A DNA stretch of 64,000 nucleotides, taken from Acidobacteriota bacterium (GTDB lineage: Bacteria; Acidobacteriota; Vicinamibacteria; Vicinamibacterales; UBA2999). The position numbers and the translations under genes were made by a program. Of the stretch, positions 8,243 through 17,264 are shown in pieces. Each line of letters opens with the position of its first letter. Within the stretch, counting starts at the first letter, position 1. The stretch lies in assembly GCA_021730945.1 (NCBI GenBank), contig JAKFYH010000002.1, positions 84,290-148,289 on the forward strand. The letters are read 5' to 3'. Below the pieces are notes generated by a model. The model was not told the DNA's origin. It did no database searches and saw only the letters and a list, made by a program, of their open reading frames with translations.

Positions 8243-10096
8243 TCACTTGACAATCATGTACCCCTGCATTTCCTGGTGCAGGGCCGAGCAGAAGTTGGTG
8301 CAGTAGTAGGCGAAGACACCGCCCTTCTTCGCCGTGAACGTGACCGTCTTGGTTTCGCCGGGGTCGACGACCAGGTTGATGTTGTAGTCGAGCAGGCCCC
8401 AGCCGTGCAGTTCGTCGGTGGTCTGCTCGATATTGGTGATCGCCACGGTGACGATGTCGCCTTCCCGGATCTCGAACGAGGTGGGCGAGAACGACGACCG
8501 CACGGCGATCATCTTGACGGTGACCCGGTTGCCATTGCGCGTGACGCCGGCGTCCTTGACGTCCCAGATCGCGAGCGGGTGCTTGTTTTCGTCCTTCGGA
8601 TAGACCTCGATCGGCTTGATCTTGTCGGCCTTGACGATCTGCGCGTAGTGCGGCTCGGGTTCAGTGAAGGCGTCGTAGAGCAGCTTCATCTTCTCTTCGC
8701 TGATGTCGACCAGCTGCGACGACTCGGGCTGCGACGGGCCGACGTTGAGGTGGCGGCCGTGCGACAGCTTGTTGAGGCCGACCAGGTAGTTGCCGTCAGG
8801 GCTCACGGTGTCGCCTTCGGCTCCGGCGAGGTGGCCGATGTTGTACGACATCGGCACCTTGTCAACAACTTCCCAGGTGCCGAGCTTCCACTTGGCGACC
8901 GCGCTGTCGAGGAACAACGAGGTATAGGCATAGCCGTCGGGCCCGAACTGCGTGTGCAGCGGGCCGAGGCCGACCGCAATCTCGGCGTCCTTGATCGACT
9001 CGTACTTGAGCACCGGGATGCCGTCCTCGTCGCCGGCGAAGTCCTTGTTGCGGATCGCCGTCTGCACCTTCTCGAAGTTGAAGGCGGTGGTCACGCCCTG
9101 CAGCTTGCCCGAGCCAATGATCCACTTGCCGTCCGGCGAGACGTCCACGCCGTGGGGCGACTTGCCGCAGGGCATCAGGTAGACGAGGCCCGGCACCTTG
9201 GCGGGGTCGAGCACCCTGACGCCGCCGATCATCTCGCCCTTGCCTTCGGCGATCGCCTTCTCGGCGGCGCGCCAGTCGACGGCGGCAATGTAGTCGCGGT
9301 CGCGCTGCGAAGCGGTCACCTCGAGGCTGCCGGTGGCCCGCTCGGTGTTGTAGGAGGTGAAGAACATCCAGCCGTCCGAGACCAGCTTGCCGGCGTCGCC
9401 GATGTCGTAGTCGAAGGGCGGCATCAGGATCTGCCAGCCGAGCGACATCTCGCCGCTGACCGGGTCGATCTTGACCCCGGCGATGATGCCCTTGTACTCG
9501 GTGGCGTACTTGTCGATGCCGACTGCGCGCTGGGGCACCGGCCGCGAGAAGCGGGTCGCCATCATCGCGTACTCGGTGTTGGGCGTCACGAACGACGAGC
9601 TGTGATTGCCGTGCAGGTTCGGCACCGGGCCCAGGATCTGCTTGGTCTTGAAGTCGCGCAGGTCGATGCGCGCAATGCGGCCGTTCATCTCGTTGATGAA
9701 CAGCCAGCGGCCGTCGTAGTCACCCTTGGTCTCCGACAACGCCGGGTGATGCGCGTCGCCCCACGTCAGGTCGCCCAGCATCTTCTTGCTGTCGTCGTCG
9801 AAGCCGTAGCCGGTCGCCGGATAGGGGGCGTAGACCGGGATGGTCGACAGGTGCCGCATCGACGGCAGGCCATAGACGTAGATGTTCCCGGAGTGGCCGC
9901 CCGAGGCGAACATGTAGTACTCGTCGAGGTCGCCAGGGGCCACGTAGGTCTTGATCGCGGCCTGGGCAAGGTCGGACTGCGTCCCGCCTGCTCCCGGCCG
10001 CGCCGTCGGCTGGCTGGGTGTGCACTGGGCTGTGACCAGCGTCACAAGGACAAGGGCGGAAAGTGCCGCCCACGGCGTTCGATTCGAGCCAACCAT
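8243..10096 (-). CDS. nosZ: Nitrous oxide reductase, clade II (Sec-exported)
   Basis: NosZ reduces N2O to N2 in the periplasm. The 617-residue product has a Sec-type signal peptide without a twin-arginine motif, a hallmark of clade II enzymes. The beta-propeller carries CuZ histidine ligands, including His68 in SGGHSG and His116-His117 in GDAHHPALSE. The C-terminal cupredoxin domain has the CuA motif CTNFCSALHQEM (Cys599, Cys603, His607, Met610) with an upstream ligand His in DELHGWG. All key ligands are present, so the enzyme should be functional. A strong ribosome site (AGGAGGAGGT) precedes the ATG. It follows the quinol-oxidising module and leads nosBDFLY. Confidence 0.97.
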   Translation of the reverse strand: MVGSNRTPWAALSALVLVTLVTAQCTPSQPTARPGAGGTQSDLAQAAIKTYVAPGDLDEYYMFASGGHSGNIYVYGLPSMRHLSTIPVYAPYPATGYGFDDDSKKMLGDLTWGDAHHPALSETKGDYDGRWLFINEMNGRIARIDLRDFKTKQILGPVPNLHGNHSSSFVTPNTEYAMMATRFSRPVPQRAVGIDKYATEYKGIIAGVKIDPVSGEMSLGWQILMPPFDYDIGDAGKLVSDGWMFFTSYNTERATGSLEVTASQRDRDYIAAVDWRAAEKAIAEGKGEMIGGVRVLDPAKVPGLVYLMPCGKSPHGVDVSPDGKWIIGSGKLQGVTTAFNFEKVQTAIRNKDFAGDEDGIPVLKYESIKDAEIAVGLGPLHTQFGPDGYAYTSLFLDSAVAKWKLGTWEVVDKVPMSYNIGHLAGAEGDTVSPDGNYLVGLNKLSHGRHLNVGPSQPESSQLVDISEEKMKLLYDAFTEPEPHYAQIVKADKIKPIEVYPKDENKHPLAIWDVKDAGVTRNGNRVTVKMIAVRSSFSPTSFEIREGDIVTVAITNIEQTTDELHGWGLLDYNINLVVDPGETKTVTFTAKKGGVFAYYCTNFCSALHQEMQGYMIVK

Positions 10097-10118
10097 AATA
10101 GTGACCTCCTCCTACCTG

Positions 10119-11336
10119 TTATTTGCCGGTCGCCGGCGCCGCGCGCTGGCGTTGGTACTCCGCGAAGGCCTCGCGCAGTTTCGCGACGGCCTCTTGTTTC
10201 TGTTCTGGCGTGAGAATGATTTGCCGCGACAGCACGACGCTCATCGTGCCGGTCGGATTGGCGAGGAACGCGTCGATGGTGACGCCGAACCGGCTCTGCA
10301 CGTCTTCGACGGCGTTGGACAGGTCCGGTCCAATCTGGGCCGGGCTCTTCACGCCGAGCGCCGAGATCGAGTGACAAACGAAGCAGCCGGTCTGCACGAA
10401 CCAGCCGCCGGGGCCGGTCTTGAGCGCCGCCTCGGCGGCCAGTTCCTCGGCGCTGCGCGGGTCGACCCGCGGCGTGCCCGAGACATACCGGGCCGGCACG
10501 TCGGCCCGCCGCCACGACAGCATCAGCATCGCCAGCGATTGCGCCTGCTCGGTCGAGAAGTTGAAGTTGGGCATCACCGTGCCTTCCGAGAGCGCCCGCG
10601 GATCCTTGAAGTGCGCGACGTGCCAGGCAAACGCGGTGCGCTGGCCCGACAGCCGGCCGAACTCGTACTGTTCCGGCGGCTTCTCGCCGACGTCGGTCAG
10701 GTCGGGGCCAATCGTGCCGCCAAAGCCGTTGATCACGTGGCAGGCCCGGCACCCTTTTTCGTTGACCAGGCTCTTGGCGAGATTGATGGCCGTCGCCCCC
10801 GGGGTCTGGCGGTCGTAGCGATGGCAGGTGTTGCAGTTCATCTGCATCAGCGCGTTCTTGTTGCCGGCCAGCGTGTACGACTCACCGAGCGACCGGCTGA
10901 GCAGCGGCTCTTCCCAGTGCGCCACTTCGCCGTGCGCGGCCGCCGTGTCGATCGCCCAGCCCTGGCCGCCGTGACACGAGGTGCAGCCGTAGTCTTCGAC
11001 CGGATGTTGCTGCAGGGGCAGCTTGGGATGCGTGCGATACGGCTGTTCCGCGCTCTCGAATCCCGGATACGAAACCGCCTGATGACAAGTGACGCAGCGG
11101 TCGGCGCGTGATAGCTCGGCCACCCAGATCTGCTGGACGCCGCTCGGCAGGATCGCGGCCTTGTCCTCACCGAACTGGCCGGCCACCATCTGCCGGAACT
11201 CCATCTGGTAGTAGCGCCAGTCGTGGGCGCGGTCACTCCACATGAACAGGACCGTGCCGAGGACCAGCACCACGCCGACGATGGCCATGACCAGCCGATC
11301 GATCCGGGGATACGGGGAGGAAGTGCGTTGTTCCAT
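10119..11336 (-). CDS. Membrane-anchored pentaheme c-type cytochrome
   Basis: This 405-residue protein has one N-terminal anchor (about residues 15-32) and five CXXCH haem sites: CVTCH (81-85), CTSCH, CNTCH, CRACH and CFVCH. The first part resembles multihaem cytochromes and the second part has two class I-like domains. It sits between cytochrome b and nosZ, so it most likely carries electrons from the Rieske/cytochrome b pair to NosZ. The ATG at 11336 is one base from the cytochrome b stop; the longer frame upstream overlaps cytochrome b and lacks similarity. Confidence 0.88.
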   Translation of the reverse strand: MEQRTSSPYPRIDRLVMAIVGVVLVLGTVLFMWSDRAHDWRYYQMEFRQMVAGQFGEDKAAILPSGVQQIWVAELSRADRCVTCHQAVSYPGFESAEQPYRTHPKLPLQQHPVEDYGCTSCHGGQGWAIDTAAAHGEVAHWEEPLLSRSLGESYTLAGNKNALMQMNCNTCHRYDRQTPGATAINLAKSLVNEKGCRACHVINGFGGTIGPDLTDVGEKPPEQYEFGRLSGQRTAFAWHVAHFKDPRALSEGTVMPNFNFSTEQAQSLAMLMLSWRRADVPARYVSGTPRVDPRSAEELAAEAALKTGPGGWFVQTGCFVCHSISALGVKSPAQIGPDLSNAVEDVQSRFGVTIDAFLANPTGTMSVVLSRQIILTPEQKQEAVAKLREAFAEYQRQRAAPATGK

Positions 11337-11337
11337 C

Positions 11338-12681
11338 TCAGATCCTCCCCGGGATGGCGGGCCACGCTTCCCACGGCCAGTAGAAGTTCCAGTACGGCCC
11401 GCGCAGCGCCATCCCGACAAAGGTCAAGGCGAGCACGAACAGGATGATCACAAGGAAGGTGATGTTCTGCGTCCGGCGTTCGCGCGGCATCCAGGCGCCG
11501 GCGGCCAGGTGCGAGGATTTGTCCAGCCACGGCCAGAACATCAGCACCCCGACCAGGATCCCGGGCAGGATCACGCCGCCGATGAAGGCGCCGTTGAGCG
11601 TGAACGAACCGATCCGGATCGTGGTGTCGGTGACAATCTCCTGCAGCCACAGGAAGTACCACGGCGCCTTGGCGGGATTCGGCGTGATCAGCGCATTGGC
11701 GGGTTCCTCGAGCGGTGAGGCGATGAACACCGACATGATGCTGACCACGGCGATCGTCCCGAGCGTGGCGATGGCGGCGCGCCGCACCAGGTCGGGGACC
11801 GCATTCACCGTCGCGCCCTGTGCTTCGATCGAGCGCGCCGTCACGGTCGGGGCCGTGCCGCGGGCCACGCCCAGCAGCGTGTAGGTCTTCGACTTCACGG
11901 GCTTTGTGGCCTGCGGCGTCTCCAGCGCGCTTTCGGCGTCGGCCCGCGCCAGGCCGCCGTCCTTGCGGACCCGCCACATGTGATACGCGAACAGCACGCC
12001 CAGCAGGCCCGGCAGGAACACCACGTGCAGCACGTAGAAGCGGATCAGCGTGGCCTGGTCGATGTTGCGGCCGCCGATCATCAGCTCGCGGACGGCCGGT
12101 CCGACGGCCGGGATAGACGAGGCGATGTTGGTGCCGACCGTGACCGCCCAGAACGCCAGCTGGTCCCACGGCAGCAGATAGCCCGTGAACGACAGGAACA
12201 GCGTGACCAGGAACATCACCACGCCGATCAACCAGTTCACCTCGCGCTGCTGGCCGCGGCCGATGCCGTTCTTGTAGGCGCCGGTGAGGAACACCCGCAC
12301 CAGGTGCAGCGACACCACGATCACCATCAGGTGCGCCGAAATGCGATGCACCGCCCGGATCCACGAACCGAAGGTGATGACGTACTCAATGTCCTTGACC
12401 GACTGATACGCGCGTTCCACCGACGGCACATAGAGGAACAGCAGCGGCAGGCCCGAGAGGATGGTCAGGAAGAACAGAGCGCCGGAGATGGTGCCGAGCC
12501 AGAACGAGTAGTTCCAGGCCATCGAGGCCTTGCTGATCTTGGCCGGGAACCAGTGCAGCATGAAGTTCGACACCACCGCGTCGCCGGCTTCACGATCGGA
12601 CTGGGGACGGAAGCTCCAGAACGGCTCGGCGTGGACGCCGGGTGCCTCGGGCTTGGTGCGGTTCAGGGAAGGCCAGCGCAT
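11338..12681 (-). CDS. Cytochrome b of a bc-type quinol oxidoreductase
   Basis: This 447-residue cytochrome b joins the N-terminal (b6-like) and C-terminal (subunit IV-like) domains in one chain. The haem ligands lie in helices HRISAHLMVIVVSLHLV and LHVVFLPGLLGVLFAYHMW, and the Qo motif appears as KAPWYFLWLQE. It should oxidise quinol and pass one electron to the adjacent Rieske protein and one across the b haems. It may start at GTG 12684 or, preferred, ATG 12681. The Rieske gene is upstream by a few bases and the pentaheme cytochrome downstream. Confidence 0.92.
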   Translation of the reverse strand: MRWPSLNRTKPEAPGVHAEPFWSFRPQSDREAGDAVVSNFMLHWFPAKISKASMAWNYSFWLGTISGALFFLTILSGLPLLFLYVPSVERAYQSVKDIEYVITFGSWIRAVHRISAHLMVIVVSLHLVRVFLTGAYKNGIGRGQQREVNWLIGVVMFLVTLFLSFTGYLLPWDQLAFWAVTVGTNIASSIPAVGPAVRELMIGGRNIDQATLIRFYVLHVVFLPGLLGVLFAYHMWRVRKDGGLARADAESALETPQATKPVKSKTYTLLGVARGTAPTVTARSIEAQGATVNAVPDLVRRAAIATLGTIAVVSIMSVFIASPLEEPANALITPNPAKAPWYFLWLQEIVTDTTIRIGSFTLNGAFIGGVILPGILVGVLMFWPWLDKSSHLAAGAWMPRERRTQNITFLVIILFVLALTFVGMALRGPYWNFYWPWEAWPAIPGRI

Positions 12682-12685
12682 CACG

Positions 12686-13201
12686 TCACCCCACCGTCAA
12701 TCGGAAGTCGCGGTCCACTTCGTCCGCCAGGTCAATGACCAGTTGCCCATCGTCGGGCGCGATCAGCAGGCGGAACCAGGCCAGCGGCTTGGGCGCCGGA
12801 CCGGCTACATTGGTGCCGTCGCCCTTGTATTCCGAGCCGTGGCAGGGGCACAGGAAGCGATGGGTCAGCCGGAGGGATGCACCGCCGGCATCGGCGGTTT
12901 GCGGGGAAGCCAGCGCCTCGGCGCGGACGGTGCATCCAAGGTGGGTGCAGACGGCGGAGATGGCGTGAAACGTCTTGCCCTCGCGAAACACCAGAACCCG
13001 TTCGTCGGGCAGGAACTTGAGGCCATCGGGAAACTCCGCCGGCAGCCCGAGTTTGACGGTGGTCGGCGCATCGTAGGAGACGTTCGGCACCAGCGACCGC
13101 AACGACGCTCCGGCCTGGACCGTGATGGCCGCGACGCCCGCGCCGGCCCCGAGCTTGAGCAGGAAATCGCGCCGATCGGTCGGTGGCTTGGGTTCGCTCA
13201 T
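12686..13201 (-). CDS. Rieske [2Fe-2S] protein
   Basis: This 171-residue protein has a Tat-type signal (DRRDFLLKLGAGAGVAA) that also anchors it. The Rieske motifs CTHLGC and CPCHGSEYK supply two Cys and two His ligands. It forms the high-potential arm of the cytochrome b complex. The ATG at 13201 overlaps the stop of the flavoprotein gene in ATGA; the longer frame would run into that gene. Gene order and overlaps make a flavoprotein-Rieske-cytochrome b-cytochrome c unit that feeds NosZ. Confidence 0.93.
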   Translation of the reverse strand: MSEPKPPTDRRDFLLKLGAGAGVAAITVQAGASLRSLVPNVSYDAPTTVKLGLPAEFPDGLKFLPDERVLVFREGKTFHAISAVCTHLGCTVRAEALASPQTADAGGASLRLTHRFLCPCHGSEYKGDGTNVAGPAPKPLAWFRLLIAPDDGQLVIDLADEVDRDFRLTVG

Positions 13202-15171
13202 GACGCCCTCCCGGCCGGCGCCGGGCCGGCGGCGTCGCCGTCTCCCGTTCCCGCCCATCGCTCAGTAATGGTGAACCGTTCCATCGTCATCGCCTCCGTC
13301 GGACAGCGAATGGCGCACAGGCCGCAACGGATGCACCGGTCGTCGTCTTTGAGCAAGGCGGCGAGGGGGAATCCATTGGCCTGGGCGCGGGTTTGGGCCG
13401 CGGCCAGCACGTCCGCAGGCAGGTCGAGCGCCTCCAGTGGCGCAAACGACAGGCAGTACTCCGGGCAGATGTCGACGCACCGGTTGCACAGCACGCACTT
13501 CTCGGGGTCGTAGATGGTCTGGACGTGGCACACCAGACAGCGCGCCGCCTGAATTCGCGCGGCCTCGGCGTCGTAGCCGGTCTCGACCTCGGTGATGCCG
13601 GTGCGGCGGCCGACGTCCAGCGTCGGCGGCGCCTCGCGGTCGAAGTGCTCGAAGCCCGCTACCATCCGGTAACGCGACGTCATGAGCGCCTCAACCTCGA
13701 GGTGCGTCTCGATGCGGGCATCCTGGCCTGCCAGAAATTCGTGGATCGACCGCGCCGCGCGCTTGCCGTTGGCGACCGCCTCGATCAGGTTGCGTGGGCC
13801 GAAGGCGACGTCGCCGCCGGCATAAATGCCAGGCGCCGAGGTGGCCAGCGTGTCGGGATCGATCCGGACCGTGCCGCCCGGCGTCAACACCACGCCATCG
13901 CCATCATTCAGGAACGACAAGTCGGCCTGCTGGCCGATGGCGAGGATGCAGGCGTCGGCCTCGACCTCGAGGATGTCGTCATCGACAAACTGCGGCGCGA
14001 AGCGGCCGTTGGCATCGAATACCGAGGTGACGCCGCGCAGGGCAATGGCCTCGAGGCGCGCGCCGCCGCGAAACTCCTTGGGTCCGCGCCGGGTGATGAA
14101 ACGCACGCCTTCGCGCTTGGCCTCCTCGAACTCCTCGTGCCCCTGTGTCGTGCGCAGCACAGGCATTTCCGAGAAGTCCTCGAGCGAGACAACGGTCACT
14201 TCGGCGGCACCGCCGCGCAGGGCGGCGCGCGCCGAGTCGAGCGCCTCTTTGACCCGGGCATCGGTTTCCGCGCTGTCGGCGGGCGGGCCATCGTCGCGCC
14301 CGGCCCGCAGGGCGGTGCGGGCGGCGTCGAACGCGACAAAGCCGCCGCCAATCACCACGACGCGACGGCCCAGGTCGAGGCGGTAACCGCGATTGACGTT
14401 GAGCAGGTAGTCGACCGCCTTGATCACGCCGTCGAGCTGAACACCGGGGGCTTGCAGGTCTCGTCCGCGTGAGACGCCAACCGAGATGAACACCGCCTCG
14501 TATCCCTGGGCGCGAAGTTGCGCGAGGCCAAACTCGGCCGAGAGCGGCGTGTTCAGACGCAAGTCGACTCCAAGCGACACGATTCGGTCGATCTCGGCGC
14601 GCAGCAGCGTGCGGGGCAGGCGGTATTCCGGGATACCGAAGCGCATCATGCCGCCAGGTTCGGCCGCGGCCTCAAACACCGTCACGTCGTAGTGGAGCAG
14701 GGCCAGGTCGTGCGCGGCCGCCATGCCGGCCGGCCCGGCGCCAATCACCGCGACCCGGCGCTTCGGCCCCGCCGCGACCGCGGACGGCGCGGTGCGGTAG
14801 AACGGCAGCGGCAGGTGGCCCGTGTAGCGATTGCCCTCGTTCGTGTCGGTGGTGAGCAGTTGCGCCTGCGTATCGGGTCGAATGGATTCAACCCCGTACT
14901 GCTCGGTGACATGGCGCTTGAGCGCGCGAATCGAGACCGGCGCGTCGATGGCGCCACGGCGGCAAGCGTCCTCGCAGGGAGCGGCGCAAACGCGTCCACA
15001 CACCGAGGCGAAAGGGTTGGGCGCCCGCGCCACCAGAAAGGCCTCTTCGGGCCGGCCGTCGGCGATCAATTGCACGTAGCGGCCCGCGTCGGTGGCGACC
15101 GGGCAACCGGCCTGACACTTGACCTGGGCCTTCCAGTGCTCGAGGTCCGGTAGTTGTGTGCGAATTCCCAT
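13198..15171 (-). CDS. GltD-like FAD/NAD(P) oxidoreductase with ferredoxin domains
   Basis: This 657-residue flavoprotein starts with the cysteine-rich Fe-S region typical of glutamate synthase small-subunit-like proteins (CQAGCP, CGRVCAAPCEDACRRG). Two Rossmann folds follow (GAGPAGMAAAHDL near 190 residues in, and VVVIGGGFVAFDAART). Its C-terminus has two 4Fe-4S motifs, CVLCNRCVDICPEYC and CIRCGLCAIRCP. It is the first gene of the nos operon, ahead of Rieske and cytochrome b. Family knowledge suggests electron exchange between NAD(P)H or ferredoxin and the membrane complex; the direction is not shown. Related genes accompany some other clade II nos clusters as far as I recall. Confidence 0.85.
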   Translation of the reverse strand: MGIRTQLPDLEHWKAQVKCQAGCPVATDAGRYVQLIADGRPEEAFLVARAPNPFASVCGRVCAAPCEDACRRGAIDAPVSIRALKRHVTEQYGVESIRPDTQAQLLTTDTNEGNRYTGHLPLPFYRTAPSAVAAGPKRRVAVIGAGPAGMAAAHDLALLHYDVTVFEAAAEPGGMMRFGIPEYRLPRTLLRAEIDRIVSLGVDLRLNTPLSAEFGLAQLRAQGYEAVFISVGVSRGRDLQAPGVQLDGVIKAVDYLLNVNRGYRLDLGRRVVVIGGGFVAFDAARTALRAGRDDGPPADSAETDARVKEALDSARAALRGGAAEVTVVSLEDFSEMPVLRTTQGHEEFEEAKREGVRFITRRGPKEFRGGARLEAIALRGVTSVFDANGRFAPQFVDDDILEVEADACILAIGQQADLSFLNDGDGVVLTPGGTVRIDPDTLATSAPGIYAGGDVAFGPRNLIEAVANGKRAARSIHEFLAGQDARIETHLEVEALMTSRYRMVAGFEHFDREAPPTLDVGRRTGITEVETGYDAEAARIQAARCLVCHVQTIYDPEKCVLCNRCVDICPEYCLSFAPLEALDLPADVLAAAQTRAQANGFPLAALLKDDDRCIRCGLCAIRCPTEAMTMERFTITERWAGTGDGDAAGPAPAGRAS

Positions 15172-15260
15172 CCACTCCTCTTGCTGCAGCGTGCCCGAGT
15201 CCAGTGAATCGGCCTATGACCTGCGTCATATGCGCCGGTGTGACCACGGACTGACGCAAA

Positions 15261-15276
15261 GGCAAGAGGCGTTCCA
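15261..15276 (-). promoter_or_regulatory. Sigma-54 promoter of the nos operon
   Basis: On the minus strand the sequence TGGAACG-CCTC-TTGCC differs from the consensus TGGCACG-N4-TTGCW by one base in the -24 box. Predicted transcription start is near 15250, giving an 80-base leader to the flavoprotein ATG. An ATTCCCCGC inverted repeat is centred 81 bp upstream of the predicted start. Confidence 0.65.
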
Positions 15277-15314
15277 TGCCGCCTGAGAGGGAAGATCGCT
15301 CTCTGGCTCCGCAA

Positions 15315-15347
15315 TATTCCCCGCCAATGGCTCAACGGCGGGGAATA
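15315..15347. promoter_or_regulatory. Inverted repeat TATTCCCCGCC, putative activator site
   Basis: Two perfect 11-bp arms (TATTCCCCGCC and its complement) are separated by 11 bases. The site lies between the divergent nos operon and the NosR/NapH-like gene, centred 81 bp from the sigma-54 start, where an NtrC-type activator would bind. The rest of the 318-bp intergenic region holds no recognisable gene. A weak GG-N10-GC match near 15399-15412 faces the NosR/NapH-like gene. Confidence 0.6.
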
Positions 15348-15489
15348 CTCCGCGCCGGCGAGGATCGCGTCGTCGTCGCCGAGGGGCCGAGGAGGTATGG
15401 CCAGCCCGCCGCCGCTGGCAGATCCCATGACCGCCGTCATACGGTGGGCGGCCGCCATCCCGCTATCGTGGAAGCGGGGTGGTGACCGA

Positions 15490-16506
15490 ATGGCTCGTGC
15501 CTACGAACGACGGCCGGTCGAGCGAACGACGCTGGTGCGTCACGCGCTGCAGGCGGCGTTCCTCCTGCTGAACGTCTGGATTGGGGCGCAGTTCTATCTT
15601 TGGGTTCGCTACTTCGAAACGGCCGGCGCGACGACGTACGTCTCGCGGCCGCCGGGCGTCGAGGGCTGGTTGCCGGTTGCAGCCCTGATGAACCTGAAGT
15701 ACCTGCTGCTCACGGCCACCGTTCCCGAGGTGCACCCGGCCGGCCTCTTCCTGCTGCTCGCCTTCCTGGCCATGTCGCTGGTGTTTCGCAAGGCCTTCTG
15801 CAGTTGGCTGTGCCCCATCGGCACGCTCTCCGAATGGCTGTGGCAGGGAGGCCGGGAGCTGTTCGGCAAGAACTTCGCGCTGCCGCGCTGGGCCGATCTG
15901 CCGTTGCGCAGCCTGAAGTACATCCTGCTGGGGCTGTTCGTCTACGCCGTGGTGAGTATGCCGGTCCCGGAACTGCGGGCATTTCTGTCGAGCCCTTACG
16001 GCCTGGTGGCCGACGTCAAGATGCTCGACTTCTTCCGCGACGCCGGGCGCCTCACCATCCAGGTGTGCCTGGTGCTGGTCGTCCTGTCAATCGTGACGAA
16101 GAATTTCTGGTGCCGCTACCTGTGCCCGTACGGCGCGCTCATGGGGCTGGTGTCAATGCTCAGCCCGACTCGCATCACCAGGGATCCGATCTCGTGCATC
16201 GACTGCGGCAAGTGCGCCACCGCCTGTCCCTTGTTGATCCCGGTCGATCGGTTGATGACCGTTCGCACGCCGGAATGCAATGGCTGCCTGACGTGCGTGT
16301 CGGTGTGCCCGGTCAAGGACGCGCTGGAAATGCGGACGCTCGTGACGCGCCGCCGCGTCACCGCGCCGCGGATTGCGGTGGGTGTTGCGGCCATCTTCCT
16401 GGTGGTGGTCGGCTACGCCAGGCTCTCGGACCACTGGCACGGGAACACGCCCGAGGCGGTGTTCTTCCAGTTGATCCCGAACGCCGCGGGCTTCTCGCAC
16501 CCATGA
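15490..16506 (+). CDS. NosR/NapH-like membrane 4Fe-4S protein
   Basis: This 338-residue protein has five or six membrane helices, two cytoplasmic CSWLCPIG and CRYLCPYG motifs, and two 4Fe-4S clusters (CIDCGKCATACP, CNGCLTCVSVCP). This is the layout of NapH and of the C-terminal half of NosR; the periplasmic flavin-binding FMN domain of full NosR is absent. Such proteins move electrons from quinol toward periplasmic reductases or support NosZ activity. It is divergent from the nos operon and shares its upstream region. ATG 15490 is preferred over a longer start because a GGGGTGG ribosome site precedes it. Confidence 0.83.
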   Translation: MARAYERRPVERTTLVRHALQAAFLLLNVWIGAQFYLWVRYFETAGATTYVSRPPGVEGWLPVAALMNLKYLLLTATVPEVHPAGLFLLLAFLAMSLVFRKAFCSWLCPIGTLSEWLWQGGRELFGKNFALPRWADLPLRSLKYILLGLFVYAVVSMPVPELRAFLSSPYGLVADVKMLDFFRDAGRLTIQVCLVLVVLSIVTKNFWCRYLCPYGALMGLVSMLSPTRITRDPISCIDCGKCATACPLLIPVDRLMTVRTPECNGCLTCVSVCPVKDALEMRTLVTRRRVTAPRIAVGVAAIFLVVVGYARLSDHWHGNTPEAVFFQLIPNAAGFSHP

Positions 16507-16565
16507 CGCCCGGCGCCCGCACGCCAGACCCCAGCCGACCGCGCGATCGCTCACGGCAATCGACG

Positions 16566-16955
16566 CTAGAGAACGCGTCCCACATCGGTGCGGGCGAAGT
16601 CGCTACCCTTGAAGAGCAAAGGCTGGCCCGTCGTGCGCGCCAACGCGTACGAAAACAGATCGCCATAGTTCAGACCGGCGGCATGACGGCCGCGGCCGAA
16701 TCGGCGCCAGCCACGACGCGCCTCGTCGACCTGGCTCTCGTCGACGGGAATCACCACCAGTTTTGATTTGCTGATCAGCAGGTCAAGGTCGCGGCTGCCG
16801 CCTTCGCCCTTGCGAGACTCGATCACCATCGATGCTTCCAACAGGGTCGCCGCCGACACCAGGCGGACATCGTCGTGATCGAACGCCGTCCGCAACGAAT
16901 CAGCGTCGGGTTCGTTGAGTAGAATCGCGAGCAGCGCCGAACTGTCGACCACCAT
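16566..16955 (-). CDS. VapC-type PIN-domain toxin
   Basis: This 129-residue PIN protein has the acidic active-site pattern of VapC ribonucleases: Asp4 in VVDSSALL, Glu near EASMV, and Asp in NYGDLFSYALA with a distal Asp in FKGSDF. VapC toxins cleave tRNA or rRNA and are held inactive by VapB. The start overlaps the last base of the upstream antitoxin stop. The pair is flanked by unrelated genes. Confidence 0.9.
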   Translation of the reverse strand: MVVDSSALLAILLNEPDADSLRTAFDHDDVRLVSAATLLEASMVIESRKGEGGSRDLDLLISKSKLVVIPVDESQVDEARRGWRRFGRGRHAAGLNYGDLFSYALARTTGQPLLFKGSDFARTDVGRVL

Positions 16956-17209
16956 CAGCGAGGCAGCCCGTTCTCGTCGTACCCGAGGATCTCATCGTCG
17001 GTGCGATCATCCAGGGTCGGCCGTGCGGCACACCGTTCTCCGATTTCGCGAAGCTCCTCGCTGAGTGGCCGGCGCCGCGGCCGGCCACGCAGCCGCGCCA
17101 GGCGCTCACGCAAGGCCACCACGATGGCGCCGGTCAGCGTTTCGCCGGTTCGTGCGGCGACCTCGCGGGCCAGCCGATCGGCTTCCGGGTCCTTCAAGCT
17201 GAGTGCCAT
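16955..17209 (-). CDS. VapB-type antitoxin (PSK/Rv0623 family)
   Basis: This 84-residue protein has an N-terminal ribbon-helix-helix-like segment ([20 protein letters not shown]) and a basic linker ([10 protein letters not shown]). The acidic C-terminus ends in [11 protein letters not shown], which is the VapC-binding tail of the PSK/Rv0623 family. The ATG at 17209 is preferred to a start 24 bases upstream because the upstream bases form a TGTATATA inverted repeat that should be the operator. Confidence 0.88.
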   Translation of the reverse strand: MALSLKDPEADRLAREVAARTGETLTGAIVVALRERLARLRGRPRRRPLSEELREIGERCAARPTLDDRTDDEILGYDENGLPR

Positions 17210-17215
17210 AGAATG

Positions 17216-17244
17216 TGTATATAAAGATATCACGGATATATACA
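17216..17244. promoter_or_regulatory. VapBC operator, inverted repeat TGTATATA
   Basis: Perfect 8-bp arms TGTATATA and TATATACA are separated by 13 bases, beginning 7 bases upstream of the vapB-like ATG in an AT-rich patch. The position fits autoregulation by the antitoxin-toxin complex. Confidence 0.6.
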
Positions 17245-17264
17245 GGCGCGGGCGCCGACGCCGA

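Noticed and set aside
8084..10213. Long plus-strand open frame of about 700 codons opposite nosZ
   Set aside because: It is a shadow of nosZ caused by high GC; its translation is compositionally odd and has no domain.
15399..15414. Sigma-54 promoter for the NosR/NapH-like gene
   Set aside because: Spacing is right but the -12 box (CCGC) is poor and such matches are frequent in GC-rich DNA.
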